From the NCBI RefSeq assembly GCF_037975245.1, contig NC_092571.1, forward strand, positions 6,612,501 to 6,676,500: 64,000 bases of DNA, given 5' to 3'. The DNA comes from Apostichopus japonicus. Its lineage: Eukaryota; Echinodermata; Holothuroidea; Aspidochirotida; Stichopodidae. The first letter of the stretch is position 1; each line of letters starts with the position of its first letter. This document shows positions 36,586 through 48,149 of this stretch, one piece after another. The translations under genes were made by a program, and so were the position numbers. The notes under the pieces are model-generated. The model ran no database searches. It was not told the DNA's origin and worked only from the letters and a program-made list of their open reading frames with translations.

Positions 36586-37584
36586 GACGGCTAGCTTGTA
36601 AACACGATATAACACCAACCACAAATTGAATCAATGTCATATTTGGTAGGTATAGATGTCCCATGATGTTGGTGGTTCCCATCTCTTGAATATTAACGAG
36701 TGAGCGGGGCATAAAATAACATTTTTAAGTGTCGATATCTCTTGAACCATGTCCGCTTTAGTTCATTCTTGGTATGGTGATGTAACTGTACATTGTAAGT
36801 ACATGTTCTTTGCAACAACAACTTTTACCTCATTAATATTCATGAGTGGGTGAGGCTCGATGGGAAATTTTCAAAACCAGGTTTTTTAAACACGATATCT
36901 TCACAACCACAAGTTCAATCAAGATAATAATTGGTAGATAGATGCCCCATAATGAGCAGATGTGCTATGATGTTCTTGGTTGTCATTTCATTAATATTAA
37001 TATGTGGGCGGGGCTTAACGTAAAATTGGGTTCATATTGGTATGGTGAAGTTGGCACATAATAAGTAAATTTTCATGACATCTCCACCTTGATATCATTA
37101 ATATTCATCAAATTGCAAGAAATGGCTTTGAAAAACAAGAAAAAAACAAATAAATGTTCCATGGTTTTCATCCTTGGCATTAGGTTTGTCACACTACATT
37201 ATTACAATCAACCGTGCTCTGTTTTGTGTGCATATCGTGATTGTTAATCAGTGAACATAAAATTATTAATCATATGTCTCTAAAATTAGCTTTTATATAC
37301 ATGTACTTGGATAATGCAATGTTAGTATATAGATACATGATATACTTGACCTCATTAATATTCATGCATGTACCGTACATTTTTTTTTAGAATGTATCAC
37401 TAAATAGACTTTGTCAACATGATAAATGATTCCTTGTTACCTTCCTTTATATGTTGCCGCATTAGTCAATATATAATCCTCTTCATGTTGGTTTGCACAA
37501 GTTCATGAATATTAACATGTGTTGCTTACCACACTATGAATATGTTCAGGCATCGGAACCACTAAATGTTTTCGTTTTCTGGTT
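36586..37584 (+). repeat. About 1-kb dispersed repeat in intron 13
   Basis: It begins gacggctagcttgtaaacac and ends cactaaatgttttcgttttctgg, and matches 54478-55300 with the same order of motifs (gaatattaa...gggcggggc..., tttacctcattaatattcatgagtggg, catcggaaccacta). No reading frame is recognised. Confidence 0.85.
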
Positions 37585-37621
37585 AAAAATTATCGTTACT
37601 ATTGACTCTCATTCTTCGCAG

Positions 37622-37668
37622 CGATGTTTGGCTTCGTTTACGTCATAACAATAAAGATTTTGCACAAG
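37622..37668 (+). CDS. ATP13A3: P5B-ATPase exon 14 (M3, residues 441-456)
   Basis: A 47-nt exon encoding A-M-F-G-F-V-Y-V-I-T-I-K-I, the rest of the M3 helix. Acceptor cttcgcag, donor AAG|GTAAGT. It is small but required for phase between its neighbours. Confidence 0.93.
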
Positions 37669-38521
37669 GTAAGTAAAAGCACGCTCCCGCCTGACTACAA
37701 AATGAAAATGTCCTTAACAGCACTAGCAGGAAGGCCAGCAGAGAAATCTTCGCAAAATTAATATGTAAAAGATAATGATACTTTTGGCATAAACTGAGAA
37801 CCCCGCATGCCCCGCCAAATGCAAGGAGTTAGCTGAATTTTCCGAATTAAATTTCAATTAAAGTAATAATATCTTTATATTATCTCCGATGAAAACGCCT
37901 GAGTAATTTCCAACTATCCTATCGATCATGAATTGTTTACCACAGAAAGTGATATATTATATTTCAATATTAAAAACAAAATCAATTTATCTCAAACAGA
38001 AGGGTTAAGGATTAGTAGCGATGTCTTCTTAACTAAAACAATATGACAAGGGTGCAACAACGGCTTTCGGGAACACTCTTAAAATGCCCTGAATAAGTTA
38101 TCAGTATTAACCCTAACTGTGATATCAAAGTACTACATTCATATCTTTACCCAAACTATGGAAAGAAATGTTTGCAAAAGTTAAAGAAACTATAAAAGTT
38201 TAAAATAAATTACAATGTACTAGTATAATTGTCAATCTACAACCCACCTATCCCTTATGTATATACCTTGACTCTGATTGGTTAATATGTTGCAATGTTA
38301 CCATCCGTGAGAAACATATATTCTTGCAGTAAAACGTCAGTTTACAGCCACAGGTTGGCCAAAGACAAGAAATTTCGCAATTTAATGGACTCTGCTATAT
38401 GTCCGTCACACTACGAATAATAGGATTTCGAAGTTCAATTGTTTACAATCTAAACCATTTTATCTGTAATAGTCATATTTACACAGCAAGATATGTTAAT
38501 GAAAATGGTTTATTCTTATAG

Positions 38522-38710
38522 GCGACTGTAAAAGATATAATCTTGAAAGCCCTGGATGTATTTACCATCGCCGTTTCTCCAGCCTTACCTGCTGCCCTTA
38601 CAATAGGCATGGTGTTTGCGCAACAGAGATTGCGGAAGAGGAACATCTACTGCATTAGTCCACAGCGAATTAATGTTAGCGGCATGCTGGATCTTATTTG
38701 CTTTGATAAG
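38522..38710 (+). CDS. ATP13A3: P5B-ATPase exon 15 (M4 and start of P domain, residues 457-519)
   Basis: The exon encodes [17 protein letters not shown] (M4, the substrate-site helix), then I-S-P-Q-R-I-N and L-I-C-F-D-K. The last codons hold the phosphorylated Asp (518). The usual P5B motif is P-P-A-L-P; here the first Pro is Ser (tct). Acceptor ttcttatag, donor AAG|GTGATT. Confidence 0.98.
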
Positions 38711-39438
38711 GTGATTTTTTTTCTTAAAGTTGATTTCTCTTCTATAACCATGTTTCGTCATTTTATTCGATAAGATCATGTGTAGTATCTGCTCCCTTTC
38801 GAGTGGAATGGTGATGCACACGACGATGATCACACAGTCACAGTCCCGATGCAAGGGGACTGGGGTTGAGAGCGGATCAGTCGTTTGGTAGTTTGGTTTT
38901 CGTGCCCAGGTTATTTCCTGGGCGACTTTTTCTTAAAAGGTAGACGATAGAAGGCAAAGAATGAGAGTTTAGCATTAGCTAACTGAATGAGCAATGAATG
39001 AAATCAAGTATATAGTAAATATATTGTCCTAAAGTCACACATACACTACCCCGAGAATGTCTGTAAACGTCAACTCGTAAACATGGTCCAAAAGAATTTC
39101 ACACCAGGTATACCTATGCCTATAGCCTAGATTACATGAAAGAATACACATCAGGCATACCTAGGAATAGGGCTCATACAGGGTACGCTACCTATGCCTA
39201 GCATAGCTTACATGAAAGATTGCACATCATGTATACCTAGGCCTAGGGCTGATACAGGGTACGCTATCAATGCATAGCCTAGCTTACATGAATGAATACA
39301 CATAAATGTGTCTTTAGTCAGGTCTTTGTGTGGAGCACTTGGTGAATGTGGTAGAATATGGATGATGGCTATGCAATAAAACATGACCGACCGCTTTAAA
39401 TGTTATTTTAATAACTGTATTTGTATGCACCATTACAG

Positions 39439-39500
39439 ACTGGAACTCTGACAGAGGACCACCTTGAACTACTGGCAGTCTCGCCAATTAACAAAGACTC
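39439..39500 (+). CDS. ATP13A3: P5B-ATPase exon 16 (T-G-T-L-T of the phosphorylation motif, residues 520-540)
   Basis: The exon encodes T-G-T-L-T-E-D-H-L-E-L-L. The phosphorylation motif is therefore split between this exon and the previous one. Human paralogues have Gly where this has His after T-E-D. Acceptor cattacag, donor TC|GTACGT; the phase fits the next exon. Confidence 0.97.
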
Positions 39501-40176
39501 GTACGTACTCATTTCAGTGTATACTCTATTACGTACTAAAGAAATGTATTTATGGTAACAACTTGAAATTTTAGAAATGGGTATGAAATTTCCTAACTTG
39601 TTACTTTCGCAATCCACATTGAATAAATACGGGTTTCTTCTCTACCTTGTAGCTCTTGAATTGTGCCTCTATCCGATCGAAGATATTAATCTCTAATTTC
39701 AGTAAAGTTAGCTTTTGAATGTGTTCTTGGACGTCAGTTAATCCAAGTTCAAGTCCTAGAGATAGATATAATGATAATTACCGAGTTTCCTCCAGTTATA
39801 ACTTCTGGACGTTCTATACTGCATGCGATACGTATACCGTAGTTATCGGCTGAACTTATTTATGAGGTGGTGATATATTGAAATCTTTTAAAATAATTAA
39901 GCCCACTGGATATATGTTCGTCGATTATGCTTCGAAAATGTACAAGTGAAGCATGTGTATATAGGTAATATTATACAATAAGTTATGTTTACGTCAGGTC
40001 GCGTTCAGTACAATAAACATGGGGTTGTCATGAAGGTGTGTAGGCCTATACTTATCCAAACAAACCCTTTCTAAATATATCCAAATTCTCCTTATCATTT
40101 TTTGTGCAGATTTAATCTGTTTGATTCTCATGCACTTAAATGATATGTTACAATTAATTTTCTTTCAATGTGCCAG

Positions 40177-40318
40177 ATTTGTTCTAATTAACGACCCTAG
40201 TACCCTCACATTTGGTCCATTTACCGCTGGCATGGCCACTTGTCATTCTTTGACGGTCATCGACGGAGAAATTCGTGGGGACCCGCTGGATCTACAAATG
40301 TTCCAGTCAATCAAATGG
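40177..40318 (+). CDS. ATP13A3: P5B-ATPase exon 17 (N domain, residues 540-587)
   Basis: The exon encodes G-M-A-T-C-H-S-L-T, then [10 protein letters not shown], the conserved P5B nucleotide-binding-domain segment. The donor TGG|GTTCGT is weak but is the only one that keeps phase. Confidence 0.95.
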
Positions 40319-41308
40319 GTTCGTCCTACATTTTTTTAAATAGTTTTCTTTTGGTTATGGATTGAGACAATATAGGTCTGTGATATAAATTTTCTGAAAA
40401 TTATGATTGGTTTCATGTTAGTATACATTGGTATTCATGAATGAAGGTGGCCTATTTCTAGACTTCCTGAACTCAGTTTTATTTCGGTGCTGTCCGAAAT
40501 TGATACATTACCGTATATCTCATTAACCATATATTTTAATCTTAAACCTTATTACATGCATTCAATCTCGATGGTGTAAACAATATGTTTGTCGGTGCTA
40601 CTGTTATCCTGTCGATGTACTTTTTGTCAAAATGTTTTGCCCATTCGCGGAGGGCAGTGAATGAAAAAGTAAAACGAAAACATTTCTTGCTTGTGTACAC
40701 AACAAAACACAACATTACTGGCATACGAAGGCAGATGTATTAAACTGTTTACGAAAAACATGGACATTTGACGAGATACGCTATGTGTGCAAAGCGTCAA
40801 ACATCTGAAAATTATCGATGATTACAAGATGGCTGCAACTGTTCAAAACGGAGATTATCATATTTATGACGTTTTGACGAGAAATACTATCTGTGGCAAA
40901 ATAACTTAACAGAGCGAGCCGTTCGCATGACACAGTTAGCGTCTTAGCACCCTAAGTATTGCCAAAATTTCTCAAAGTGCAGGTGACAGCCCTCCCATAC
41001 ACCCTCCCCTGGACGGCAAAAAGGTGCACGGTTGCGTCGCTGGGCACAGTTAAATCTGACTTTACTGAGTCCAGCGAAAATTGTTCACTGTGCAGTTTAA
41101 TTCGATTGATTTTTGCGAATGAACCGTAATTTTGGCAGACGTACATCGTCAATATTCTGTGATTATACTTACTATATACAATAGTTTCAAAATGACTTGG
41201 GGATGGCTTGGTTCGTGTTTGATATGGAGTTTGAATGAAGATTATATCATTTTCATTTGGCTTTACAACCAATTCACATGTAAGATATCTTTAATGGTTT
41301 CCTCACAG

Positions 41309-41419
41309 AATCTGAAGGAGCCGACGGAATCCGAGAGGACAGGATTCTCTCATTTTATGCCAACAATTGTTATGGACACCAGCAATGGCAACAACAACGA
41401 CTCACCTCGTAAAGGAATG
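41309..41419 (+). CDS. ATP13A3: P5B-ATPase exon 18 (N-domain loop, residues 588-624)
   Basis: A polar, variable loop (L-K-E-P-T-E-S-E-R...M-P-T-I-V-M-D) ending in R-K-G-M. Acceptor cctcacag. The donor ATG|GTAAGT begins a 1.2-kb stretch in which this donor-like sequence is repeated many times. Confidence 0.93.
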
Positions 41420-42600
41420 GTAAGTGATCTTTCCCCTCCTCTACGATAAGTATAAAGGGAAGATAATTGATACTCTCCTGCTATAGAACAAAGGGTCGCA
41501 AGTACACCTCCTCTCCAATATAATAAAGGGAAGGTAAGTGATCCTCCTCCTCCATTATCATAAAGGTATAAGGTAAGCGATCTTTCTCCTCCTCTACCTT
41601 AAGAATAAAGGCAAGATAATTGATACTCTTCTATTAGAATAAAGGGTCGGCAAGTACTCCTCCTCTCAATTATAATAAAGGGACAGTAAGTAATCCTCCT
41701 CCTTTACATCATAATAAAGGGGGGGGTAAGTAAACCCCAACCTCCGGCATCATTAGAATAAAGGGAAGATACGCGGTCCTCCTCTTCCATTTGAATAAAG
41801 GGACAGTAAGTAATCCTCCTCCTTTACATCATAATAAAGGGGGGGGGGTAAGTAAACCCCAACCTCCGGCATCATTAGAATAAAGGGAAGATACGCGGTC
41901 CTCCTCTTCCATTTGAATAAAGGGACAGTAAGTAATCCTCCTCCTTTACATCATAATAAAGGGGGGGGGGTAAGTAAACCCCAACCTCCGGCATCATTAG
42001 AATAAAGGGAAGATACGCGGTCCTCCTCTTCCATTTGAATAAAGGGACAGTAAGTAATCCTCCTCCTTTACATCATAATAAAGGGGGGGGGGGTAAGTAA
42101 ACCCCAACCTCCGGCATCATTAGAATAAAGGGAAGATACGCGGTCCTCCTCTTCCATTTGAATAAAGGGACAGTAAGTAATCCTCCTCCTTTACATCATA
42201 ATAAAGGGGGGGGGGGTAAGTAAACCCCAACCTCCGGCATCATTAGAATAAAGGGAAGATACGCGGTCCTCCTCTTCCATTTGAATAAAGGGACAGTAAG
42301 TAATCCTCCTCCTTTACATCATAATAAAGGGGGGGGGGTAAGTAAACCCCAACCTCCGGCATCATTAGAATAAAGGGAAGATACGCGGTCCTCCTCTTCC
42401 ATTTGAATAAAGGGACAGTAAGTAATCCTCCTCCTTTACATCATAATAAAGGGGGGGGTAAGTAAACCCCAACCTCCGGCATCATTAGAATAAAGGGAAG
42501 ATACGCGTTCCTCCTCTTCCATTAGAATAAACGGACGGTAAGTAATCCTCCTTCCTTACATTATATTAAAGAGGGGTAGGTGAACCCGCACCTCCTCCTT
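41420..42600. repeat. Minisatellite carrying repeated GTAAGT motifs, intron 18
   Basis: The array begins at the exon 18 donor. Early irregular units have gtaagtgatc and gtaagcgatc. From about 41681 there are eight units of 120-123 bp starting ggacagtaagtaatcctcct. Each holds two GTAAGT sites and a 7-10 base G run whose length accounts for most of the size variation. The G run directly precedes the second GTAAGT. Confidence 0.95.
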
Positions 42601-42969
42601 TTCTACCATTAGAATAATCGCAGTAGACATGGTATAGACCTTAATTAATGTTATTGACGTTAATTTTGGAAACAATTCCTATCAACCACGCAAGGCCTAT
42701 GTACAATGCCGCTGACATAACAAATGGATACCGACTAGTAAGTACTCTAATTATGCAACTTTAGGAGCTACTGTAAATTAAGTTTCACCTTTTAGAAGAA
42801 GTTACCTTTGTAGCTCGATAAAACTGTTACTATTCAGATCTAGTTAGACAGGAAAGTAATTCCTACTGCTAAAGTGGTAGTAAATATACTAAATGTAACT
42901 TCATTACTAGATTAAGCATTTTCGACGCAACACCGGACATGTCCTGCCATAACATACTCATTTTTGCAG

Positions 42970-43135
42970 ATGCCAGTGCTCCCTGCTCATCAAATTGGTG
43001 TCATCAGGCAGTTCACGTTTTCGTCGAATCTTAAGCGAATGAGCGTAATCACGCAAACTCTGGGCTCTAACACTTTCGACGTATTTGTTAAAGGTGCACC
43101 GGAGATCGTTGCCTCATTATGCTTGGAAGAGAGCA
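42970..43135 (+). CDS. ATP13A3: P5B-ATPase exon 19 (nucleotide-binding K-G-A-P-E, residues 625-680)
   Basis: The exon encodes R-Q-F-T-F-S-S-N-L-K-R-M-S-V (ATP-binding F-S-S motif), then F-V-K-G-A-P-E-I-V-A-S-L-C. Lys 665 lies in the canonical K-G-A-P-E. Acceptor tttttgcag, donor A|GTAAGT. Confidence 0.98.
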
Positions 43136-43139
43136 GTAA

Positions 43140-44058
43140 GTTTTCACAACATCTATCCGACAATCCATCTATACCCTTCCAATCCATCCTTTCATCGCCC
43201 CATCTATCTATCAATCTTCACACACCTATCCATTCATCCATCGCTTCACCCACTCAACCATTCATCAAGTCATCGAATCCTTCATCCACCCATCTATCCA
43301 TTGTCACATCCTTCAATCAATCCATGCACACATCCGGTCATCCTTTCATTCATCTATCCAACCATCCTGCAATATATCAATTCATCCATCTTTTTCATGT
43401 AACAATTCAAACATCCATCAATCCATACATTTGTCAATCCATCCATTCGTTAATCCATCCATACATCTAACTATCCATCCTTTTATTTACCCATCCATTA
43501 GTTGTAGCAATAAGTTGGCTTAACATCGATTATTGTAGCTCTATATTCAGTTCACTGCAACTTTAATGATGTATTGTACCAATCCATGCAGCAATCCATC
43601 CTTGATCGACCCATCTATCTATCAATCCATTCACACATACATCCATTCATCAACCTATTCACCCATCCATCCATCCATTCTTTCATCTACAAATCCACCC
43701 ATCCCCCTATTTATTCATTCACCAATCCATCAATCTATCCATTCATCCATCGACCTCTAAATTGTAACAATAAGTTTGCTCAACAACTTTAAATGTAAAT
43801 CTAACTTCAGTTCCCTACAACTTTAATAATGCATTGTACCAATCCATCCTTCCATCTATCTATAAATCCATTCACACATCCAGCAATCCATCCTTTCATC
43901 TACCCATTCACCAATGTATCCATCAAGTCTTCATTTACCCATCTATACATTCACACATCCCTCCATTCATCCACCTATTCACCCATTCATCTACCCATCC
44001 ATCCACCCATCTATTCACTTTTACAATCGCCCGTCTATCCATTCACCCATCCATCTAT
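43140..44058. repeat. CATC-type tandem tract with duplicated splice-acceptor segments, intron 19
   Basis: Long imperfect 'atccatccatc' arrays alternate with about 100-bp segments (43500-43600 and 43758-43850) that are copies of the real intron end and exon 20 start. Confidence 0.9.
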
Positions 44059-44109
44059 AAGTTGTAACAATAAGTTGCTCAACAACAGTTATTGTGACTC
44101 TACCCTCAG

Positions 44110-44230
44110 TTCCCGACAACTTTAATGATGCATTGAAAGAGCACACCATGAACGGACTGAGAGTACTTGCTATGGCTTGGAAACCATTGGCACAGAACGT
44201 TACATATGAGCAAGCCCAGGGGCTGGAAAG
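44110..44230 (+). CDS. ATP13A3: P5B-ATPase exon 20 (N domain, residues 680-720)
   Basis: The exon encodes I-P-D-N-F-N-D-A-L then G-L-R-V-L-A-M-A, matching V-P-x-D-F...G-x-R-V-(I/V)-A-L-A in the family. The acceptor tctaccctcag and the first bases of the exon are present as two diverged upstream duplicates at about 43550 and 43810. Only this copy keeps the full exon. Donor AG|GTAAAG. Confidence 0.95.
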
Positions 44231-44504
44231 GTAAAGCATCAAAATACAAGACCTACATATTTCTCGTTTCCCAAATTAAATTTCGTTCGAACCAGCGAGC
44301 CAAGCATGCGAAGAAATAGGATGATGAATGAGTTCCTAATTTCATATTGTTGTAGACATTATGTCTCTTCCTATATGACACCGATGTGATGAATAAGTCC
44401 TGTAAGATCACTAGTTCAGTCATTTGTGTAGCGAGTAAAGGTTTTTGGTTTTGTCTGTTGTGTTTTATTTAAATTGCGCGGTTCACCATTAGTATGAAAA
44501 GGAT

Positions 44505-44653
44505 GACGATGGTTGTGGTGGTGATGACGATGGTTGTGGTGTTGGTGATTATGACGATGGTTGTGGTTGTGGTGGTGGTGATGACGATGATTGTGGTGGT
44601 GATGATGAAGATGGTTGTGGTGGTGGTGATGACGATGGTTGTGGTGGTGGTTG

Positions 44654-44691
<38 letters not shown>

Positions 44692-44780
44692 GTTGTGGTG
44701 GTGGTGCTGATGATGACGATGGTTGTGGTGGTGCTGATGATGACGATGGCTGTGGTGGTGCTGATGATGACGATGATGGC
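44505..44780. repeat. Trinucleotide-rich repeat (gatgacgatggttgtggtggt), intron 20
   Basis: Purine/G-T-rich units of gat, gac and ggt triplets with long open frames on both strands (His and Val/Met runs). These are artefacts. Confidence 0.92.
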
Positions 44781-45053
44781 CAGATCCAGCACAAAACACG
44801 TCATATTTACATTCGTTTAAAGAAGAAGAAGAAGGGAAACGTAGATTTCTTTTTGATATACAATTCGTTTAAACGAGCTTGTAGACATTTCAAAATACAT
44901 TCTTCCATCTATATTTGGGCAAAATTGGTTCTATTTAGATACCCTTAGGCTGAATTGTATAAGAAACCTGGTGAAAAGTATCGCGTGTACATTGTTATTA
45001 TCTTGTCATCGTACAACGTACTTTTAATGAGCATTCTGACGCCATTCTTACAG

Positions 45054-45178
45054 GAACGATATCGAATGTGACTTACAACTGCTTGGACTCCTGATTATGC
45101 AAAACACTTTGAAGCCAGAGACTCCACCCGTAATTGAGGAACTGAATAATGCAAACATAAGGACAGTAATGGTCACAG
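45054..45178 (+). CDS. ATP13A3: P5B-ATPase exon 21 (residues 720-762)
   Basis: The exon encodes [14 protein letters not shown], then I-R-T-V-M-V-T-G, joining the N domain back to the P domain. TGDN is split between this exon and the next. Acceptor ttcttacag, donor G|GTAAGT. Confidence 0.97.
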
Positions 45179-45549
45179 GTAAGTTGAACCCTGCAGAGGT
45201 TTCATTCATTATCATTTTTCGATAGCATTTATGACAGGGATTCCCATTATTTACAAATACAATAAATTGGAAAACTTGATAAGACCTGAGTAGAGCAGTC
45301 GTTTAATATTTTGGCTGTTGCATTGTATCCATTTAATGTGAGTTTTGTGACGCACACTGACGTTAACTCTTGTTATGGCGCTTGTTTTTCTAACTCCCCG
45401 TGGACTCCTGGTTATTTACAATACGTTCTGTTTTTTGTTTTTTTTTTACAATTTTTAATACATTCTCAGTTACGGGAAAAGTATGGAAAAAATCCCACAT
45501 CCGTAGCGGAGTAGCATATGGCCTATGTCCCTTCTTATATATTATTTTT

Positions 45550-46175
45550 TCTCACATTACTAGATTTAACAAGCTCCCGTACATTTTAATTTCTCTGGTC
45601 ATGCTCAGAACAAAGTTAGACAGTTGATCAAATCGCATTGTACAGACATTGATATTAAATTAGTGTTTATCTCATTTAAAGTTCGAAATATGTGTGTAGT
45701 AAAAGACATGATTCCATCATACCTTAAATCTTGTGTGGTCTATAAATTCATCTGCACAGGCTGTAATGCTTGTTATATAGGGGAAACCCATAGGCACCTT
45801 TCTACACGGATTTCTGAGCATAAGAAAAAACGATAAGAATTCACATATTTACAAACACTATATTTACTAAATTTCCCAACTGTAAGCGGCTATGGGACAA
45901 CAACTCATTCAAAATTATCGACTCAGCTCCCACTAAACTCCAGCTTAGGATCAAAGAAAGCCTACCTAATAAACCTAATCTCAACAAACAGCTTGACTGT
46001 CCAGTGTTATCTTTGTTGAGTTAATCTACTTGTCCTTGTGTGTTATTGCTAGTGTACATTTGTTTGCTATTACTTGTTCATTTTGCGTTTGTAACCTGAT
46101 GATGAAAGTCGCTACTTTCGAAACATGTCGTTCTTTTTATATTAATTTTGGTAAATAGATGTATAAGTTAAAGTC
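45550..46175 (+). pseudogene. Truncated Penelope-like retroelement (GIY-YIG endonuclease end)
   Basis: Translation shows S-G-H-A-Q-N-K-V-R-Q-L-I-K-S-H-C, then V-Y-K-F-I-C-T-G-C-N-A-C-Y-I-G-E-T and H-L-S-T-R-I-S-E-H. This is the C-x2-C-x-A-x-Y-I-G-E-T pattern of the GIY-YIG domain at the end of Penelope-like elements. A frameshift near 45835 is followed by D-S-A-P-T-K-L-Q-L-R-I-K-E-S-L and L-N-K-Q-L, as expected for the C-terminus. Further frame breaks and lack of the reverse transcriptase mark a dead 5'-truncated copy. It is in the same orientation as the host gene, inside intron 21. Confidence 0.8.
46096..46124 (+). ncRNA. Hammerhead-like hairpin at the 3' end of the retroelement
   Basis: CTGATGA is followed by a 6-bp stem (gaaagt / actttc) closed by loop CGCT and then GAAAC. 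Penelope-like elements are known to carry hammerhead ribozyme motifs with this CTGATGA...GAAA core. Here an extra U sits between CTGATGA and the stem, and stems I/III are not obvious, so activity is doubtful. Confidence 0.4.
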
Positions 46176-46224
46176 TGTGGTGTTTTCAATTTTTTTAATA
46201 TTATTTTGTATATTTATTCTACAG

Positions 46225-46412
46225 GTGATAATATTTTGACTGCAATTCATGTCGCCCGACAGTGTGGAATGATTGGTCCTTCTGAACTAGTCGTTGAGGT
46301 GAATGTCACCCCGCCATCACGTGATAACAAGACTAAGGTCACATACACCTTGAATGATGTCGTGAATGCCTGCAGTCGCCAACCGTCCCCTTCACATGAA
46401 TTCAGCTCTAAG
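46225..46412 (+). CDS. ATP13A3: P5B-ATPase exon 22 (TGDN and P-domain insert, residues 762-824)
   Basis: The exon encodes G-D-N-I-L-T-A-I-H-V-A-R-Q-C-G-M-I, then a variable insert. The preceding intron holds a truncated retroelement ending about 50 bp before the acceptor. Acceptor attctacag, donor AAG|GTAAAT. Confidence 0.97.
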
Positions 46413-47572
46413 GTAAATATAAAGAAGATTATGTCAAGGTTTATTCCTTGGGAACGGTTGGACCCTAACTTTAAGTATAGGTCAACACACAAGTGCAAAT
46501 AGGCTGGCCTTGATATTCCTCGCTGGAAGGTATGAAGTTGAAGATCAAAACTAAAGTAGATTTAAAGAGTCCAGTACGTTTGATATAGGTAATACGACAA
46601 TGGTTTTATTCCAAATTATCTATGATGAATGGAAAACAATATATAAAGATTATAACTAGTGTGGATGCTAAGATATTAAAGAGATATTGCTAGAAAATTG
46701 CCGCTTGTAAAACTGTCATGGACAGAGTCCTTGGAAATAATGGCAAGTCGAATTCAGCGAGACATCCAGTCAGCGTAAAAATCACAAGTAAGTAAACTAC
46801 GGAAACCTTGTGAAAGCGTAATCATTACAATCTCAAATAGAAGTATGTCTGGGACAAAAAATGTTGCATGAGCCAGGAAATGTTTCAATGAGTTATAAGA
46901 ACTTATGAAACAATGGACTAACATGTACATTTAAATGTGTACTGACCAAATTCGAACAGCTAAGAGTTTTTATACTAGGTCGGTTACCCAGGGGATAGAG
47001 AACATTTTGAGAGCAATTTTAGTTGCGTTTTGTCTCAGTTAGCCAATAAAGGCATATTGTAAATATATTTAGAACATGATTGCATGTTACAGGTAGTTCA
47101 TAGTTTCAAAGACATGCTTTAACGTATCTCTTTATTCTAATTTGGGTGGTCTTATGTCACTTTCTGTACAACTGGCACCAACTTTAAAATAAATCCGTAT
47201 GTTTCGAACTGGCTTATATTCAAGTCTGTTTTCTTTTAAATGCAAATTACGTGGCCCCCGTAATGTCCAAAATAACGTTTCTTGGCGTTGTTATAATACT
47301 GGCAGTGGTAGATAACACTGTAAGTAAAGAATGTTTATAGCATTGCTAATGTACTTAGGATACCTGCAATCAGAACGGACTTATAATAATTTCATGTTAA
47401 TCATTCTGTTTCAGAAGTTAAGCTGAAACCCTACATTCCTCTATATTATTGTTATACGGTCACGTTGTACACACAATGCGGCGCTAATATCCTTCTAATG
47501 AAAAGTATTTTCCACATTGCATTAACCATAAAAAAAATGTGGTGTGAGCTTATACCATTTTTTCTGTTGTAG

Positions 47573-47701
47573 AATCAAGAAGAAGTTGCGTTGACCTTGG
47601 AAGACTTTCATGGAAATTCCGATGGCAGCACCTATCATTTTGCTCTAGACGGCAAAACCTTCCTCGCCTTGCAAGAGTACACGCCGCATTTAATACCAAA
47701 G
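47573..47701 (+). CDS. ATP13A3: P5B-ATPase exon 23 (residues 825-867)
   Basis: The exon encodes a variable acidic stretch, then Y-H-F-A-L-D-G-K-T-F and L-I-P-K, matching the family's Y-x-F-A-(M/L)-x-G-x-x-F segment. Acceptor tctgttgtag, donor AAG|GTAAAA, phase 0 at both ends. Confidence 0.95.
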
Positions 47702-48149
47702 GTAAAACATTCTGATGAAAAAAGTAAAAAAACAAAGAGCTATGAACCGTAGTATATAAGTTACAACTAGCGAGCTTTCATTTGACATTGTTGGAGATTT
47801 TTCTCAGACTATGCCCTTGCTTTTCATTAAATATTTCAATAAGGTGAATTCATCGTGATTACCATACAGATAAGTCTCTCAAGGTCCACTCAGTATTATC
47901 CCCAAAGATGTTACAAAGTCATTTTTAAGCACACTTTTATACACTAGTAAGCATGTCACTGGAGCTCATTTGGGGATATCATATTCTCTAAATTAACAAA
48001 TGTATTGAATCGTATATAACTACTTTATTACTTATTTGTTTATTAGCTTTTATCACATCAAACTTTGAAGACAATAGTTATGTTCTACTGTTTGTTTGGC
48101 TGTTTGCTGCCTAACCCAGTAAAACCAGTGAATGTCTGTTACGTTTTAG

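Noticed and set aside
42964-43470. 168-residue frame extending exon 19 with Ser/Pro/His-rich sequence
   Set aside because: Only the first 166 nt are ATPase coding. The rest is the CATC tract after a good GTAAGT donor.
44416-44820. His-rich and Val/Met-rich frames
   Set aside because: Triplet repeat in intron 20.
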